From the NCBI RefSeq assembly GCF_032118995.1, contig NC_092654.1:14623784-14687783 (forward strand): a stretch of 64,000 bases of DNA, read 5' to 3'. Shown in pieces: positions 20,616 through 32,972 of this stretch (position 1 is the stretch's first letter; each line of letters starts with the position of its first letter). Origin of the DNA: Asterias amurensis (taxonomy: Eukaryota; Echinodermata; Asteroidea; Forcipulatida; Asteriidae). Position numbers and translations under genes: made by a program. Under the pieces are notes generated by a model. The model did not search any database. It had not been told where the DNA came from and worked only from the letters and a program-made list of their open reading frames with translations.

Positions 20616-23600
20616 ATGGCAGCCACTAAGACAGATGACCTACACTGTGTGGCTGTTGAGATCATTGACCAAGAAGACCAAACCACACATCAAGAAGATA
20701 CGTCCTACCAGGCAGGAACAAAGGTCAAGGGTCATTTGGAGGTCAAAGGGATTTTACCGACAGCAACAGGGATCAGAACCAGGGACAGAAAGGCTGCTCC
20801 AACCAAGCGGACGGGACAAGCAACCAAAATCACTGGGATTGCAACGGCAAAAATAGGAATCATACCTTTAGCAAAAAAGATCATTCCGACAAAAGTAGAG
20901 GTGAAAGAGGTCATTGTGCCAGTCACAGATGAAGGTAGAGATGCATCTACAGGGTCTGCAAGTAGTAATGGGAATGTAGAATCACAAGAAACCACAACTC
21001 AGCAAACAGATTCAAATGACAAAGTGAGTAATCTATATCAGGGCTCGAATTGGGGGGAAAAATCCACAAGACCGCAGGGCTTGTTGCTCAGAATTTTTAC
21101 TGGACCGGAAGATTTTTTACAAGACTGAAATTTTATTAGGAAAAAAAAAAGTTAGCACGGTAGAACAGCAGGCCTTTTTCCTTTTTCATCCCTTAGGACG
21201 CTTTTTTTTTGCTGTGAAACCCAATCAATAAAGTTCCATATACCTACTTCACGTCATTCTCGCCGCCTCAAAAAAAATTCCGATTTGACAGGCAAATCAC
21301 CAACAAAACACTGCAACGTGCAGCATTCATAAAAAGATCGTCATAAAAAGATTGACCAAAAATTTGACAGCACATCACTGTTGGTAGCCATACTTAGCAA
21401 GACGTTTGGCAACAAGACCTTACTTTTAATCCATGCAACACAGGGATGTGTGGTATTGCAACCAGACCTTCTTAATGCAAATTCAACACTCCTTTGTAAG
21501 GTATCAGACTTTACACATGGTCAGTGGTAAACAAACATCGCTGTACTAAGGTGTGCCGCCGCGCCGGGTACCAACACATCACTCCCTCGTCCCGGCTCGC
21601 TCACTCCCCGAGTGCATAAACATAAATGGTTTGAGACTAGATGTACAAGGTGTGGGCATGAGTAAACTGAATGGAAAACTTGTATGCAGCGCCTGATGCA
21701 CGTGAAAAAAGGACGGATTAACGTTCCGCAGGCGTACTCAGAGCACTGATTTGACGACAAGTAAAACAAAAACTTTTATTTTAAATGAGATTGAAATACA
21801 TTTTTTAATGAAAGATAATATATTTCATATAATTATTTGTAATAGTAACTATATTAGTATGCATAAAAAACAAAACACAAGACCGCCAGACTTGTTCGGC
21901 ATAAAGTTTACTGGACCGAAGCTAAAATCACTGGCCTCGGGCCTGCGGTCCAGCGTGAAATTCGAGCCCTGTATATGAACTGTTGTTTCATTGCAGAATG
22001 ACCAGGGGCAGATTTTATGAAGCACCAAGATTCATTTTTTAAGATCAGAGCCCCGTATTATGGCTCTGCTTATGATCACCCTTTGGCTTACTGTGCGAGG
22101 GCCAAATTTCTGTGCTAGCTTTGTAAAATTGAAGAATGCCTAGTAAAGTGGAGAACCCACGAGCAAATATTCCCTGCACCAGAAGCATCACAATTGGCAA
22201 ATAATACTGAATAGTGCAATCCATGTCAATTTTTTAAGTAAATGTCTTGCTCCGATGGCCATGAGGATATTTTTTGACCACCACATTCTGAGTGATTGGC
22301 CCACTTACCAATGGTAAACCACTACAAAAATATTTAAAACTGTCTTAATTGTGAACCAAACGTTTCTTTATGTTCAGGAAGAGACCTCCTCTAAGAGTAA
22401 CTGGACTTCATCAACGAGGGTGATAGAAATTTCAGTGAATGGTGACACAGGAGAGAAGTTCTTTCAGATCGTTATTGATCAGCCAACATCAGCATCTCAA
22501 TCAAGAAATGAAGGTACATGTACAGAACTTTCTCACAAAACAATACTCAATGAGGTGTTTTGGCTTTCTTGGAAACTTTGAGGACCCTTAAACTGCAGTC
22601 ACAGGCGGCCACTGTCTGCCCAATGTCTGCAGGTTGGAAGTCACATTGTGTCAAGGCCATGTCTGAATTTAGAGCGTAAGCACTACATGTAGCTGTGGCA
22701 GGATTGCTGAAAGGCTTATTCTGCAATATTGTCGCTGCAGCCAGCGGCCAAAGCAAAAGACGAAGCCTCTTAATTCGAAAGTGGTCTTCTAAAGTGGCAC
22801 AACCAATCCGTTGCATTAATAAGGCGAACTTTTGAATATTTTGAAAATAAGTTGGTTTTACTGAGATGTATTGTGTCTTAAAGCAAAGCTTAAATCACAA
22901 AAAGATGAAATCCAGTTTTAAACATTTATTCTATTGGTCAATGTTATTAATGGTCATTGATATAACTCTGTCTTTGTCACTATTAGTGGGCAACTTCCAC
23001 AAGTTTTATTCTGATGCGACGCAATGAAGGAAAATCTGAGTACATTTCTTGACCATGTGTCCATCTCTTTTTTTTTTCTTTTTAATTAATTACCAGAGTC
23101 AATGGCAGCATCTTCAAGTCAGTCAGGAAGTGGAAGTGCAGAGGAATCCTTTAAGGCATCAGCTGCCATCTTAGATGCCGTCAATTTGGCCTCAGTAAGA
23201 CCCATTAAAGAGGAACCTGTGAGAGAACTGCGAGAGTATCCACTGAACTGCCCTACATGGGCCACTAAACTGAAACAATGTGAGGTATGTATTGCATGAA
23301 TTGGGGGGGGGGGGGGGCATTTTGGGACTCTCTTGTGGGGCAGTTATATTGATCTGTAACATTTCTTGATGTCATAAGAAAACTATGTTGCCCTAAACCA
23401 GTTCTTATCGGCCAAAAGATTTTTCTGGTTCTGATTTATGTGTAAGCTTATCTGCGCCCAATTTCATAAATCCTGTAAGCACAAAAACTTGCTAAGCACA
23501 GAAAAGTACTGCTTAGCAAAAACAGGTTACCTGCCAAAATTACACTATGTTTGCATTGTTGTGGCTTGTGGCTGGTGCCCGTCTCAATTTTTGCCAAGCA

Positions 23601-26600
23601 GTATTTTTTCTGCTTAACAGCTTTATGAAATTGGGCCCTGTAACAGAAGCAAACATAATTTCTTTGCCGACTGCCTTTGGCAGTATCAGTTCTTCGTCTT
23701 GCCAACTCTCTCTGATTCATCTACTCTCTCAGGAAATTGGCAATTCCTACCGGGGCTATGTGGAGAGTGAGGCGGAGCTGGACATCTTGTTGACCTTTCA
23801 CAGACAACAGACTGGAACGACATGGGGTACTAGACAGTCTCCGAGTGCTGCTAAGGAGTCAAAACGACTGATGTGGAAGTCTAACTATGTGCCTTATGAT
23901 GGAATGCCCTTCCTGAATCTCGGTCAGTTGATTGTTATATAAATATAATATTGTTGTGTTTTTTGCACAGTTGCTTTGTTATAAAAGACGTTAAGTTTGC
24001 ATCGGGGATAAATAATATTAATTTTGGTTTTTTACCCATACACCGATGTGTGTTAGCACTGTATACTAAGTACTTTCCCGAGTCCTGTGAAAAAATATCA
24101 CAGGCAAAGTTACTCAGGTGGGATTCGAACCCATGACCCTTGCAAATCTTGCAATTCTAGAGCAGTGTCTTACCAACTAGACTACCGAGGTTGCCCAAGG
24201 TTGCTTTGTTATAGCTAACAACAATCACTGGTTGTCTGGGACAAGTCCACTTGTACAAAGGAATTACGAAGAACAAAAATGTCCATGTTAATTGTTTGAT
24301 ACAACCTTTTGCACTGACCAATTAATTCACACAATAAATATTTGGCTGCAGGGCCGTCAGATTTGTCTACTGTATTGGTTGAAAAAGAAGTATTTAAAAT
24401 TAAATTCAAAATGGCTGCCGAAGTTATTCTACCTTAGTTTTTAACAAGTAAATCTGCTATTGCTCTATGGCCAAATAAACTCTCTCCTACGTACTCTGAC
24501 TGTCTGCCATGCAGGCCTGTTTGCTTCATTTTCTCCTTGGTAAAAGACACACTATCACTATAAGGAAATTGTAAACTTCTACTGGGGCATTTCGAGGGCA
24601 CCAAGGCAATGACCAGGGGGCATGGAGGCGAGGCACAATCCCATCAACAATTGCCATTCTGTGATTATGATTTTTACATTCTGTGTTATATTCAGGGAGC
24701 CGTGCTATTGTGATGGAATGTCAGTATGGTCCAAGGCGGAAAGGGGGTCCCCTGAAAAGATCTATCACCAACAAGAAAGCTGCAAAGGGATCCTGCACTT
24801 GCCCAGCAAGGTAAAGACTACTGGGCCCAATTTCATGGCTCTGCTTACCATAAGTAAAGAATCGGTGGATACGGAAGCAAGGAATGCAGAGCTTACATCA
24901 GCCGTATTTCACGGTTTAGCAGGGAATTTTTGCTTGTGTGCTTGCATACTCCACGTTACTAGGCACTCTTCACTTACACAGCTAGCACAGTAATAATAAT
25001 AATAATAACATAAAATTTATAAGGCGCGCAGTATCTGGAATAGATCCATTCAAAGGCGCCGGAAGCTAGTCAGCTGTCAAATTAAACAGATGAGACTTGA
25101 GGTTGTGTTTGAAAGTAGAAAGATCAGGTGTGGCCCTCAGTTCGTCTGGCAAGGAATTCCAGAGACGCGGTGCGCAGCTGGAAAAGGCGCGGTCTCCGTA
25201 ACTTGCCAGACGAGTTTTGGGAACATATAGTATGTGTGATGATGATGATGATCTAAGGCCTGGTCTGATGTTACGTTGCAGTAGTTTGGCGCATGCACAA
25301 TGCACAGTAAGTAAGCAAAGAATGGTGATCGTAAGCACAGAATTTGGCAGCAAGCAGAGTCATGAATTTGGGCCCTGAACAGTGTGGCATCACCTGGCAC
25401 TTATAGAGTAACTCCCAGTAATTTTATTTCATTTATTCTGGTTGTGAAGCCGAGGACTCTCAGAAAAGCAAACTTAATCACTGAACTAGCCAAAAACCCA
25501 ATGGAGAGAAGACAAGGGCGTTTGAAGATTATCTAAAAGTATGCCTGATGAATGAGGATAGTTTTGTCCAGCCCATAGAGTTATATATAAGAACTAGAGG
25601 GCGCACGAGTGATGCTTCGTGCACAAACGCCACGGGACCGCAAGATGACAAGCGCGTCATTCTGCACGCGCGTTGAATATGAAATACACGTTTGAGTTTT
25701 TTTTAATTGAATGCTCGCGCGATGCTGTTTGTTCAACTTACAAAATGGCCGCACAAACACACGCTGTGAGATAGCTGTTTTGTCAACTTAGAAAATGGCC
25801 GCCTGGGCGCATGCCGGGGTGCGTATATAGGCAAGTGCACTCTCTAGTTCTTATATATAACTCTATGGTCCAACCCTTTACTAGTGTCGAAACATCAGGC
25901 CATTAACTATTAGAAAAAATAAAAAAAATAAAATATTATTAATATTTTTAAATTACTATTTGCAGGATCTACGTGAAGAAAGTGAGAAAGTTTCCCGACT
26001 TTCAGGTGGACACATCTCCCGAGATTGACAAGATGACCGTCAAGCGAAACATGGATAAAGTGTTTCAGATCATGAAGGAGGTCGGTGTAGACGAAATCCC
26101 TGGAGTGGAAAGGTAGGAGTTTGTAACATGTCCGTGGGCAAATGGGACTCCTTATTTAAGGGTGGCAGAGGGAATGATTTGCCCAAAATTATACACAGTT
26201 TAAGTACTAATTCCTAATGTTGGGTAAAAATTCTCTTGGCTGTCTCTGTTCTACTTATGTCTTCTTTCTCTGCCTGAATCCCCCCTGTTTCTCCGAAAAG
26301 GTGGGGGGGGGGTTGCCCACTCCCTGCCTTTATGTTTGTAGGCCTATGAACACATCAAACCAAATGGGTCGTGAAGCATGTTCAGCAGTCAGCGTCAGGA
26401 TTGCAACATGTACAGCCTTAACAATAACAATTGTTTAGATACAGCAACAAATCATATCTGAATTCTTATCAAAGAAAAGACAATGATATGTAGTATGTGA
26501 CAGTGTAGAATCTTATCTTTGCTTCAAATTTTCATCTACTGGCTTTAATCTCACAGATATTACGTACAGCTGCCAACCAGCAAGGCGCACGAGTATCACA

Positions 26601-29600
26601 TGACACCCGACTACCCAATCAGTCAGGAGCCACTGTGCATGGACTCAAGCAAAGAGGCGAGGCTGCACCCTGAACTCAGCGACAAGATTCAGGAGTTGGT
26701 TGCCAATGGGGAGATTAATGCATATACCATAAGACAAGTATTACGGTAAGATTGGGGTTTCGTATCTCTGTACAATGTGTAATACTTTGTTTCTTCTCGC
26801 CCATTATCTCTTGCTTCGCTGAGTATAGAACAAAGAGCTATTCCAACAACTTTATTCTATGCACTGAATCTCTTTTGAACTTCTTGCCTCGTGTATGTTT
26901 CCCTCCATCCTATAATCTTGACTGTTTTAAGAGGAATATTGTTTGGGGCAAACTTGCATAGTAAGGAATCTTTGCCTCTTTGAGCTCCTCGCATCTTGAG
27001 ATGGATTCTTCATCTTCCGTTTCTTAATTTGTTGGGTTGGATGTTCCATCAAAAAATGTACATGGGACTTGAAAGGTGGATACGTTTCATCTGTGAAAAA
27101 ATGCTCCTTGGGCACACACCCATAATCCATTGGACTGCCTAAACCTACATGTACTGCTGGACCCAACATTGTGCCAAACTATAGCATCAAGCCTAAAATA
27201 AGCCTGATATTATGGTGTACACAAATCCCTTGCAAAAACATCGTTTTTATCACCAATGTTTAATAATTTACTCTTATCTTCTCACTTTCCATGTTGAAGA
27301 ACATGCAGTCGATTTTTGTTCTAGTTGCAGGCATGATATTCTTCCTACTTAAAGGAAAGTTACAGAATTGGTAAGAAATAAAAAGCGTAAAGATCACAGA
27401 TTTACATCAAACTTACACGGTCTAATGATGATGGTAGTAGAAAATATCCCTTGAAATATTTCTGTCTGAAATTTCAAATTTTGATGAGAAATAAATAATC
27501 TAACTTCGCGTTTGGAGTTAGCGCTCAGTTTTATTCGTTTTTGTTTTGGCATAGATGCAATGCAAAATTTGTAATCAGTTTTTCACTATTCTCTCAAGAG
27601 CCAGATGGCCGATCGATCTAAAACTTCTACAGGTTTGTCAGTTTATAATGGATTACATAAAGTGCTACACTGCAAGCAACTTTTTTGCTAGCAAAACCAA
27701 TTCTGTAATGTTCCTTTGAGTGTGTTTTCCAATTTTTTTTACCCTGTAAAAATTTAGCCTGGAACCTTTATTGTACTTGATAAAATATTCCTACCAATTT
27801 CCGAGGACGAAATATCATGCCGGATTATATGAAATTAATCTAAGTGTTTTGTTTTTTGTCGTTAAAGAGCTCAGGTGACGCAGACGATGTTCGCTGTTGG
27901 CAAGGTTCCGGAGCGTCGCAACCTTTACTTCTTCCCTACCATCATTGATATTAAGAATCATGTCCTCCTTGCAATCAGCGCCATTGAAAAAGGTGAACTG
28001 GAGGCAGTTGTTCCAGTAACAGTAAGTCACTTGATCAGAGTAAAAAAACTTGTAATTAATGTCCACAGATTTACACTAAACTTACACGGTTTGAAGATAA
28101 TGATTGTTGAAAGCTTCCCTAAAAATTTACTTGCTAAAGTGCGGTAGTTTTTGAGAAATGGGTAAAACAATGTCATGAAAATAATTTTTGTCTCAGTGAT
28201 CATGAGATGAAAATTATTTTAGCATGTAAAAACGTATTTTCATGACATTGTTTTACTCATTTCGCAAAAACTACAGCACCACAGCAACTAATATTTTAAA
28301 GACCCCGGACACTATTGGTAAATGACAAAGACCAGTCTGCTCACTAGGTGTATCTCAACATATGCATAAAATAACAAACCTGTGAAAATTTGAGCTCGAT
28401 TGGTCGTCGGAGTTGCGAGATATAACTATGAAAGAAAAAAACACCCTTGTCACACGAAGTTGTGCGCTTTCAGATACTTGATTTCGAGACCTAAAATTCT
28501 AAACTTGAGGTCTTAAAATCAAATTCGTGGAAAATTACTTCTTTCTCAAAACTACGTCACTTCAGAGGGAGCCGTTTCTCACAATGTTTTGTACCATCAA
28601 CCTCTCCCCATTACTTGTCACCAAGAAAGGTTTTATGCGAATAATTATTTTGAGTAATTACCAATAGTGTCCACTGCTTTTAAGGTACGCTTTCTACTAT
28701 CATTATCTTCAAATGGTGTAAGTTTAATGTAAATCTGTGGACATTGTGTTTTTTGTTACAAAAAGTACCCCAAATTCTTTAATAATACAGAGTTATGTTT
28801 GATCTATGAGGTGTATTTCTTGTAGTACCTGAAGTAACACCATCAAAATTTTAATCTCCAAACGTTGTTTTGAGGTGAGCTTTAAAGATTCAAATTTTGT
28901 TAGACATAGTTTAATTGATTTCCAATCAGCAGGGTAATTTCAGACATATTTTTGTTTGCTTGACACATACCACCATTACTATCTTTTTTAAAAGTAAAGT
29001 TGCAGATGGAAATTATGAAAACATATTTTTGGGTCACTACCGAAGTGTGACCCTAAACTCAGAAAAATGGACGGCACTATAACCAAGGTGCCCTGTTTGT
29101 GAAAGCAAGATTGGACATGTCCTCCTGTCACTGAACAGCTCGGGAATGTAGTGGTTATTTTGACATCTGCTCTGGAACTCTTGGTCGACATCCCTTTTTT
29201 CCCTGCAGGTCTTTGAAAGTGCTGATTGCTTAGTGCTTATCAAATCTGTGTAGTAACCCCATTCTTCAGCTTGATAATTTCTGTTAGTTTGTTTACCTTT
29301 CTTATGTTTATTTCTGCTTTTGTTATTGCATTATTTTTGTAAATTTGTACCTCTGTACTTTCGGTGCTGTTGCACTGGTTTTAGAAACGTATTATTAAGT
29401 GTGGTATACATGTAAATATACTATTATTATTTTTAGGTTAAAGCCATTAAACACTTTCGGAACAGAAAAAAAAATTAAAGTTCACAGATTTACAAATAAC
29501 TTACAGGGTTTACAGAAGGTTATGGTGAAAGACTTCTCTTGAAATATTATTCCATGAAATGCTTTACTTTTTGAGAAAACTTTAAGAAAATTATCAATTC

Positions 29601-31729
29601 TCGCTAACGAGAATAACAGATTTATTTTAAACACATGCCATGACATGGCGAAACGTGCGGAAACAAGAGTGGGTTTTCCCGTTATTTTCTCCCGACTCCG
29701 ATGAGCGATTGAGCCTAAATTTTCACAGGTTTGTTATTTTATATATGTTGTGATACACGAAGTGTGGGCTTTTGGACAATACTGTTTACCAAAAGTGTCC
29801 AACGGCTTTAAAGAAACCCAAACATAATTTAATAATAGTCCTCGCTAACCTGTCCTTTGTTGTACTATAAGTTTAAATTTTGTTGATGTTTTAACCCTTC
29901 CCCAGGGTATTGGATTTGTTCCGTTTTCTTGTTTGTTAAATAAACTTTGATTCAATACAATACATTTTATTGACACACATTGATGCAACACTATCACAAC
30001 ATCATTCTTGTTTAGGACAAATGTGTTGGGGTTCTGGCTACAATACTACCATGTGTATTCATTCACTTTCTTGCAGATCACAGATGCACGAGCCATAACG
30101 GAGCCCCCACCCTCATCCATGACTCCTGCAAACATCCACTCATTCAATAGTCAACTGTGGGAGTCCTCAGAGGAGCAGGATAACAGCACTGAGATGAAAC
30201 CAGCCTCATCAAAACGCCAGATGTGGCCGACAGATTCCAGCCGGCCACAAACCCATTCAGTCACTGTCACTCTGACGCAGAATCCTGAGGGTAAAAAAAA
30301 AAAACTCTTCACTTTGTCTTTCAATGATGTTGGGAAACGTGTTCTAAAATTTGGATTGGATTTGAGTTGTCTCAAGTTAAGTTGGGCAACCATCGTGTAG
30401 TCCTGACACAACTACCATTAACCTGACAAAGTTTGACCCAACCTTTTAACCTTAGTTACCTAAGTTTGTCTACACTTTGTCCCTCTGTTCTGTGTTCTGT
30501 GTAGGATAGGGATGGGTAAATGGGAGACTTTTGAGATGCTGGTGGCAGTAGACATAATAACAGTCCTTTTTTGCAGCTCTGTATTGCACTCAGGTCTGAT
30601 CATGCACTCTACTGGCGTGAACTGTGAAAACTGTTTTATTCTTCACCCCCCTTTGTAATGATTTTATTTCTTTCTCACCTTCCTTTGACTGCTGTTTATT
30701 TGCCAGAGGGAGGAAGCTTTATATCGCAAGTAGAGACTCACCTGAGTGACGGCACAACGTACATATCAGATTCTCTCAGCCCAGAAACAGCACGGCTTCT
30801 CTCTCAGATCAACCAACATTGTCAGGAGGTCAGTTAATAGTTTCAGCCTGTCTACATACAATCACAATTCCATAAAAGCAGGATTTAAAAGAAAAGTCTT
30901 TAATTTTTTGCCTAAAAATATCAATGGATTGAGTGTTGAATGTCAGATGGCAGTTCATTCCAGAGTTTGGGGGCAGCCGATGAAAAAGATATGTCACCCA
31001 ATATTGGTAACATTTTGGTCATTGTTAGAAATACATGTGTGAACTGGTCAATTTAAGTTATTGGAACCTCCTTAGGTTCAACTATCAGTCCACTGTGCAT
31101 AACTACTTCCACTTCTCAAATAATAATGTTTTTTTCTGTAGTAACTGTTTGGATTGATAATGAAATTTCCTCTTTTTTTAAAGGTCCAGCAGACCGAGGA
31201 AGATGACCCACTAGATATGAATGAAATTGTGTCAGATGAACCTGGAGATATCGACCAATCAGAGAGCTTGCTACAGGACCAGAAACCCATCACTGAAGAG
31301 ATGAGCCAATCAGAGACTATCATTGATACCGAGAAGAATGATCCAACTCTAAGCCAATCAAGTGCCATGATAGGATTGAGTGATGACACTTCATCCGATG
31401 AAGGAAACAACCAATCAGAGACTCTGTTAGAAACTGGAGATAGCGGTGCCCAACCAGGGACTTTGTTAGAAACACCAAATGTGGACATGAGCAGCTCTGG
31501 GGAGCTGCTTGATGATGCAGGGGCAAGCATTCACCAATCAAAACATTTGTTAGATTCAGACCCAATAGCAACTGACCAACCAGATCCCTTGTTACAGGAA
31601 AGTGAGGAAATGGGCCAATCAAACACAGAGTCCATGGAAGCTGAGGAGTTGCTTCTCAGAACAGCCAATCAACTCACAGATCTTGAAGAAGATTCTCCAG
31701 TGAGGAAGCTTGCCAGATACGATGTTTAG
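20616..31729 (+). CDS. CARF: Calcium-responsive transcription factor (CARF / ALS2CR8 family)
   Basis: Coding exons: 20616-21023, 22378-22513, 23097-23284, 23733-23922, 24696-24810, 25966-26112, 26557-26745, 27868-28021, 30077-30290, 30707-30828 and 31184-31729. All junctions are GT-AG and in frame, giving 802 residues plus TAG (human CARF is about 725). The ATG sits in CACCATGG with in-frame stops just upstream. Residues ~230-500 carry the family core: [83 protein letters not shown]. The Cys pattern in MEC and SCTCP suggests metal binding, which is inference. Residues ~45-100 are basic and low complexity. The last exon (residues ~622-802) is acidic with repeated QSE-LL motifs. The vertebrate protein activates transcription of BDNF through a calcium-response element in neurons; the target here is unknown. 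Introns are full of transposons. Confidence 0.93.
21039..21971. mobile_element. 933-bp hAT-like element (CARF intron 2)
   Basis: Starts CAGGGCTCGAATT and ends AATTCGAGCCCTG, flanked on both sides by TATAT. Near each end lies CACAAGACCGC with TTTACTGGACCG, in direct rather than inverted orientation. No transposase was found. Confidence 0.65.
23452..23640. mobile_element. hAT-like CAGGGCCC MITE (CARF intron 4)
   Basis: Left end CTGCGCCCAATTTCATAAAT; right end CTTTATGAAATTGGGCCCTG. The inside has repeated GCTTAGCA and GCTAAGCA blocks. Confidence 0.7.
23983..24196 (-). mobile_element. tRNA-headed SINE, copy 3 (CARF intron 5)
   Basis: Reverse orientation. The body has TGCATCGGGGATAAATAATA; the head (24109-24191) has CAGGTGGGATTCGAACCC. 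A short duplication (TTGCAAATC, TTGCAATTC) sits in the anticodon region. Confidence 0.75.
24821..25377. mobile_element. CAGGGCCC MITE split by a LINE (CARF intron 6)
   Basis: Left end CTGGGCCCAATTTCATGGCT; right end GCAGAGTCATGAATTTGGGC followed by CCTG. The element is interrupted at 24994-25301 by a LINE tail with a GCACAGTAA duplication. Confidence 0.75.
24994..25301 (-). pseudogene. L2-like LINE tail with target-site duplication (CARF intron 6)
   Basis: The reverse strand reads [40 protein letters not shown] and [12 protein letters not shown] with a stop at 25066. It then ends in a (TTA)n tail at 24991-25008, typical of L2/CR1 elements. The direct repeat GCACAGTAA (24985-24993 and 25302-25310) is a clean target-site duplication. 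5' truncated, so inactive. Confidence 0.85.
25573..25868 (-). mobile_element. CCATAGAG MITE, full length (CARF intron 6)
   Basis: CCATAGAGTTATATATAAGA and TCTTATATATAACTCTATGG are perfect inverted ends of a 296-bp element. TCCA lies near both outer borders. Confidence 0.85.
27349..27718. mobile_element. TTAA MITE family B, copy 2 (CARF intron 8)
   Basis: TTAAAGGAAAGTTACAGAAT to ATTCTGTAATGTTCCTTT, alignable with 12629-13017 across its length. The right TTAA is lost (TTTGAG). Confidence 0.85.
28040..28759. mobile_element. Palindromic MITE family D, interrupted (CARF intron 9)
   Basis: Left arm GTCCACAGATTTACACTAAA and right arm TAATGTAAATCTGTGGAC pair outward from a centre in 28140-28280. 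The right arm is interrupted by a complete family A MITE at 28296-28683. It starts only 18 bp after the exon 9 donor. Confidence 0.8.
28296..28683 (-). mobile_element. TTAA MITE family A, copy 2, nested in family D
   Basis: TTAAAGACCCCGGACACTAT to CCAATAGTGTCCACTGC with TTAA on both sides. The family D sequence resumes after it. Confidence 0.85.
29438..29821 (+). mobile_element. TTAA MITE family C, copy 2 (CARF intron 9)
   Basis: TTAAAGCCATTAAACACTTT to AAAGTGTCCAACGGCTTTAA. The centre has TTCTCGCTAACGAGAA. Confidence 0.85.
30880..31000 (-). pseudogene. LINE reverse-transcriptase tail (CARF intron 11)
   Basis: The reverse strand reads [18 protein letters not shown], the same LINE C-terminal signature as at 2510, 15430 and 25066. 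Stops follow soon after. Confidence 0.6.
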
Positions 31730-32541
31730 CAAAACAGAACCAGGTGCTTTTATCACTTTAATACTCAATTTATTCCAACTTGGTTAAACCTGTTTTAATT
31801 TATTTTATCTTTGTAGTTTGTTCACAAGTTTGTGAGCATGCATAACGCATTCAGGTTATCAGACTATTTTTGTCTGTTCCAAAGAGGAAACGTCAACTTC
31901 AAATGAAACTCAAAAGCTACATCACTGTCTAGTTCTCAACCTGGAATATCTAGTTAAGCAGAAACAGTGACCAATCCTCTGCTAACTTTTTGCTTTCCAG
32001 AAACACTAAGCATGAATATCATCTTCTAAGGAGCTCTATGATATAATCCTTGCTTAGTTTAAACTCCAATCCAATAAGAAAACTTTGCCATCTCTTCAAT
32101 TTGTGTGGATAATTTGGGAGCAGTGTTTTTTGCTCTATACACTAGCCCTCCATACTACATAGACAGCGCCAGTAATCCTTGTCATGTTACTCATTTAGCA
32201 AGCACAGTCTGATTGGCATGTGTAGGCGTAGCAGTGGGAGGGGGGGGGGTGGAGCATGTGAAAAGATGCTGTCCTGATCTTTATGCTCGCACAATTTTCT
32301 TGTGTGCTAGTTGGTCAATTCATTTGTGTGCCATTGGTTTAGAGGGTGTATGGACTCGTATACCAAGTAATAACACACCAAGAGCACTGCTGCGGGCCTG
32401 GAATTACACACAGGCCACTGAGACCTCCTTGGCCCCCATTGCCCCCTGGTTTTGGCCTTGGTGCCCCTTCAGATGTGTCCCATAGACTTTAATACTTCAC
32501 AATGGAAGTTCCCTTTGCAAAACGGAAATGGCTGTGCCCTC
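31730..32541 (+). other. CARF 3' UTR and downstream
   Basis: No AATAAA was found close after the stop, so the transcript end is unknown. A diverged repeat with GCCTTGGTGCCCC-type wording (32420-32540) also appears near 12100 and 12540. Confidence 0.4.
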
Positions 32542-32931
32542 TTAAAGGCAGTGGACACTATTGGTAATTACTCAAAATAATTATTAGCATAAAACCTTTC
32601 TTGGTGACGAGTAATGGGGAGAGGTTGATGGTATAAAACATTGTGAGAAACGGCTCCCTCTCGAGTGCCATTGTTTTCGCGAAAGAAGTAATTTTCCACG
32701 AATTTGATTTTGAGACCTCAGATTTAGAACTTGAGGTCTCGAAATCAATCATCTAAACACACACAACTGCGTGTGACAAGGGTGTTTTTTCTTTCATTAT
32801 TATCTTGTATCTTGTAAATTCGATGTCCGATTGAGCTCAAATTTTCACAGGTTTATTTTATGCATATGTTGAGATATACTAACTGTGAAGGCTAGTCTTT
32901 GACAATTACCAAAAGTGTCCACTGCCTTTAT
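32542..32931 (+). mobile_element. TTAA MITE family A, copy 3
   Basis: TTAAAGGCAGTGGACACTAT to AAAGTGTCCACTGCCTTTA. About 390 bp, close to the family consensus. Confidence 0.9.
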
Positions 32932-32972
32932 AGAAGAAATCCAGGCCTGCTATTGGAATTCATATGGAATTC

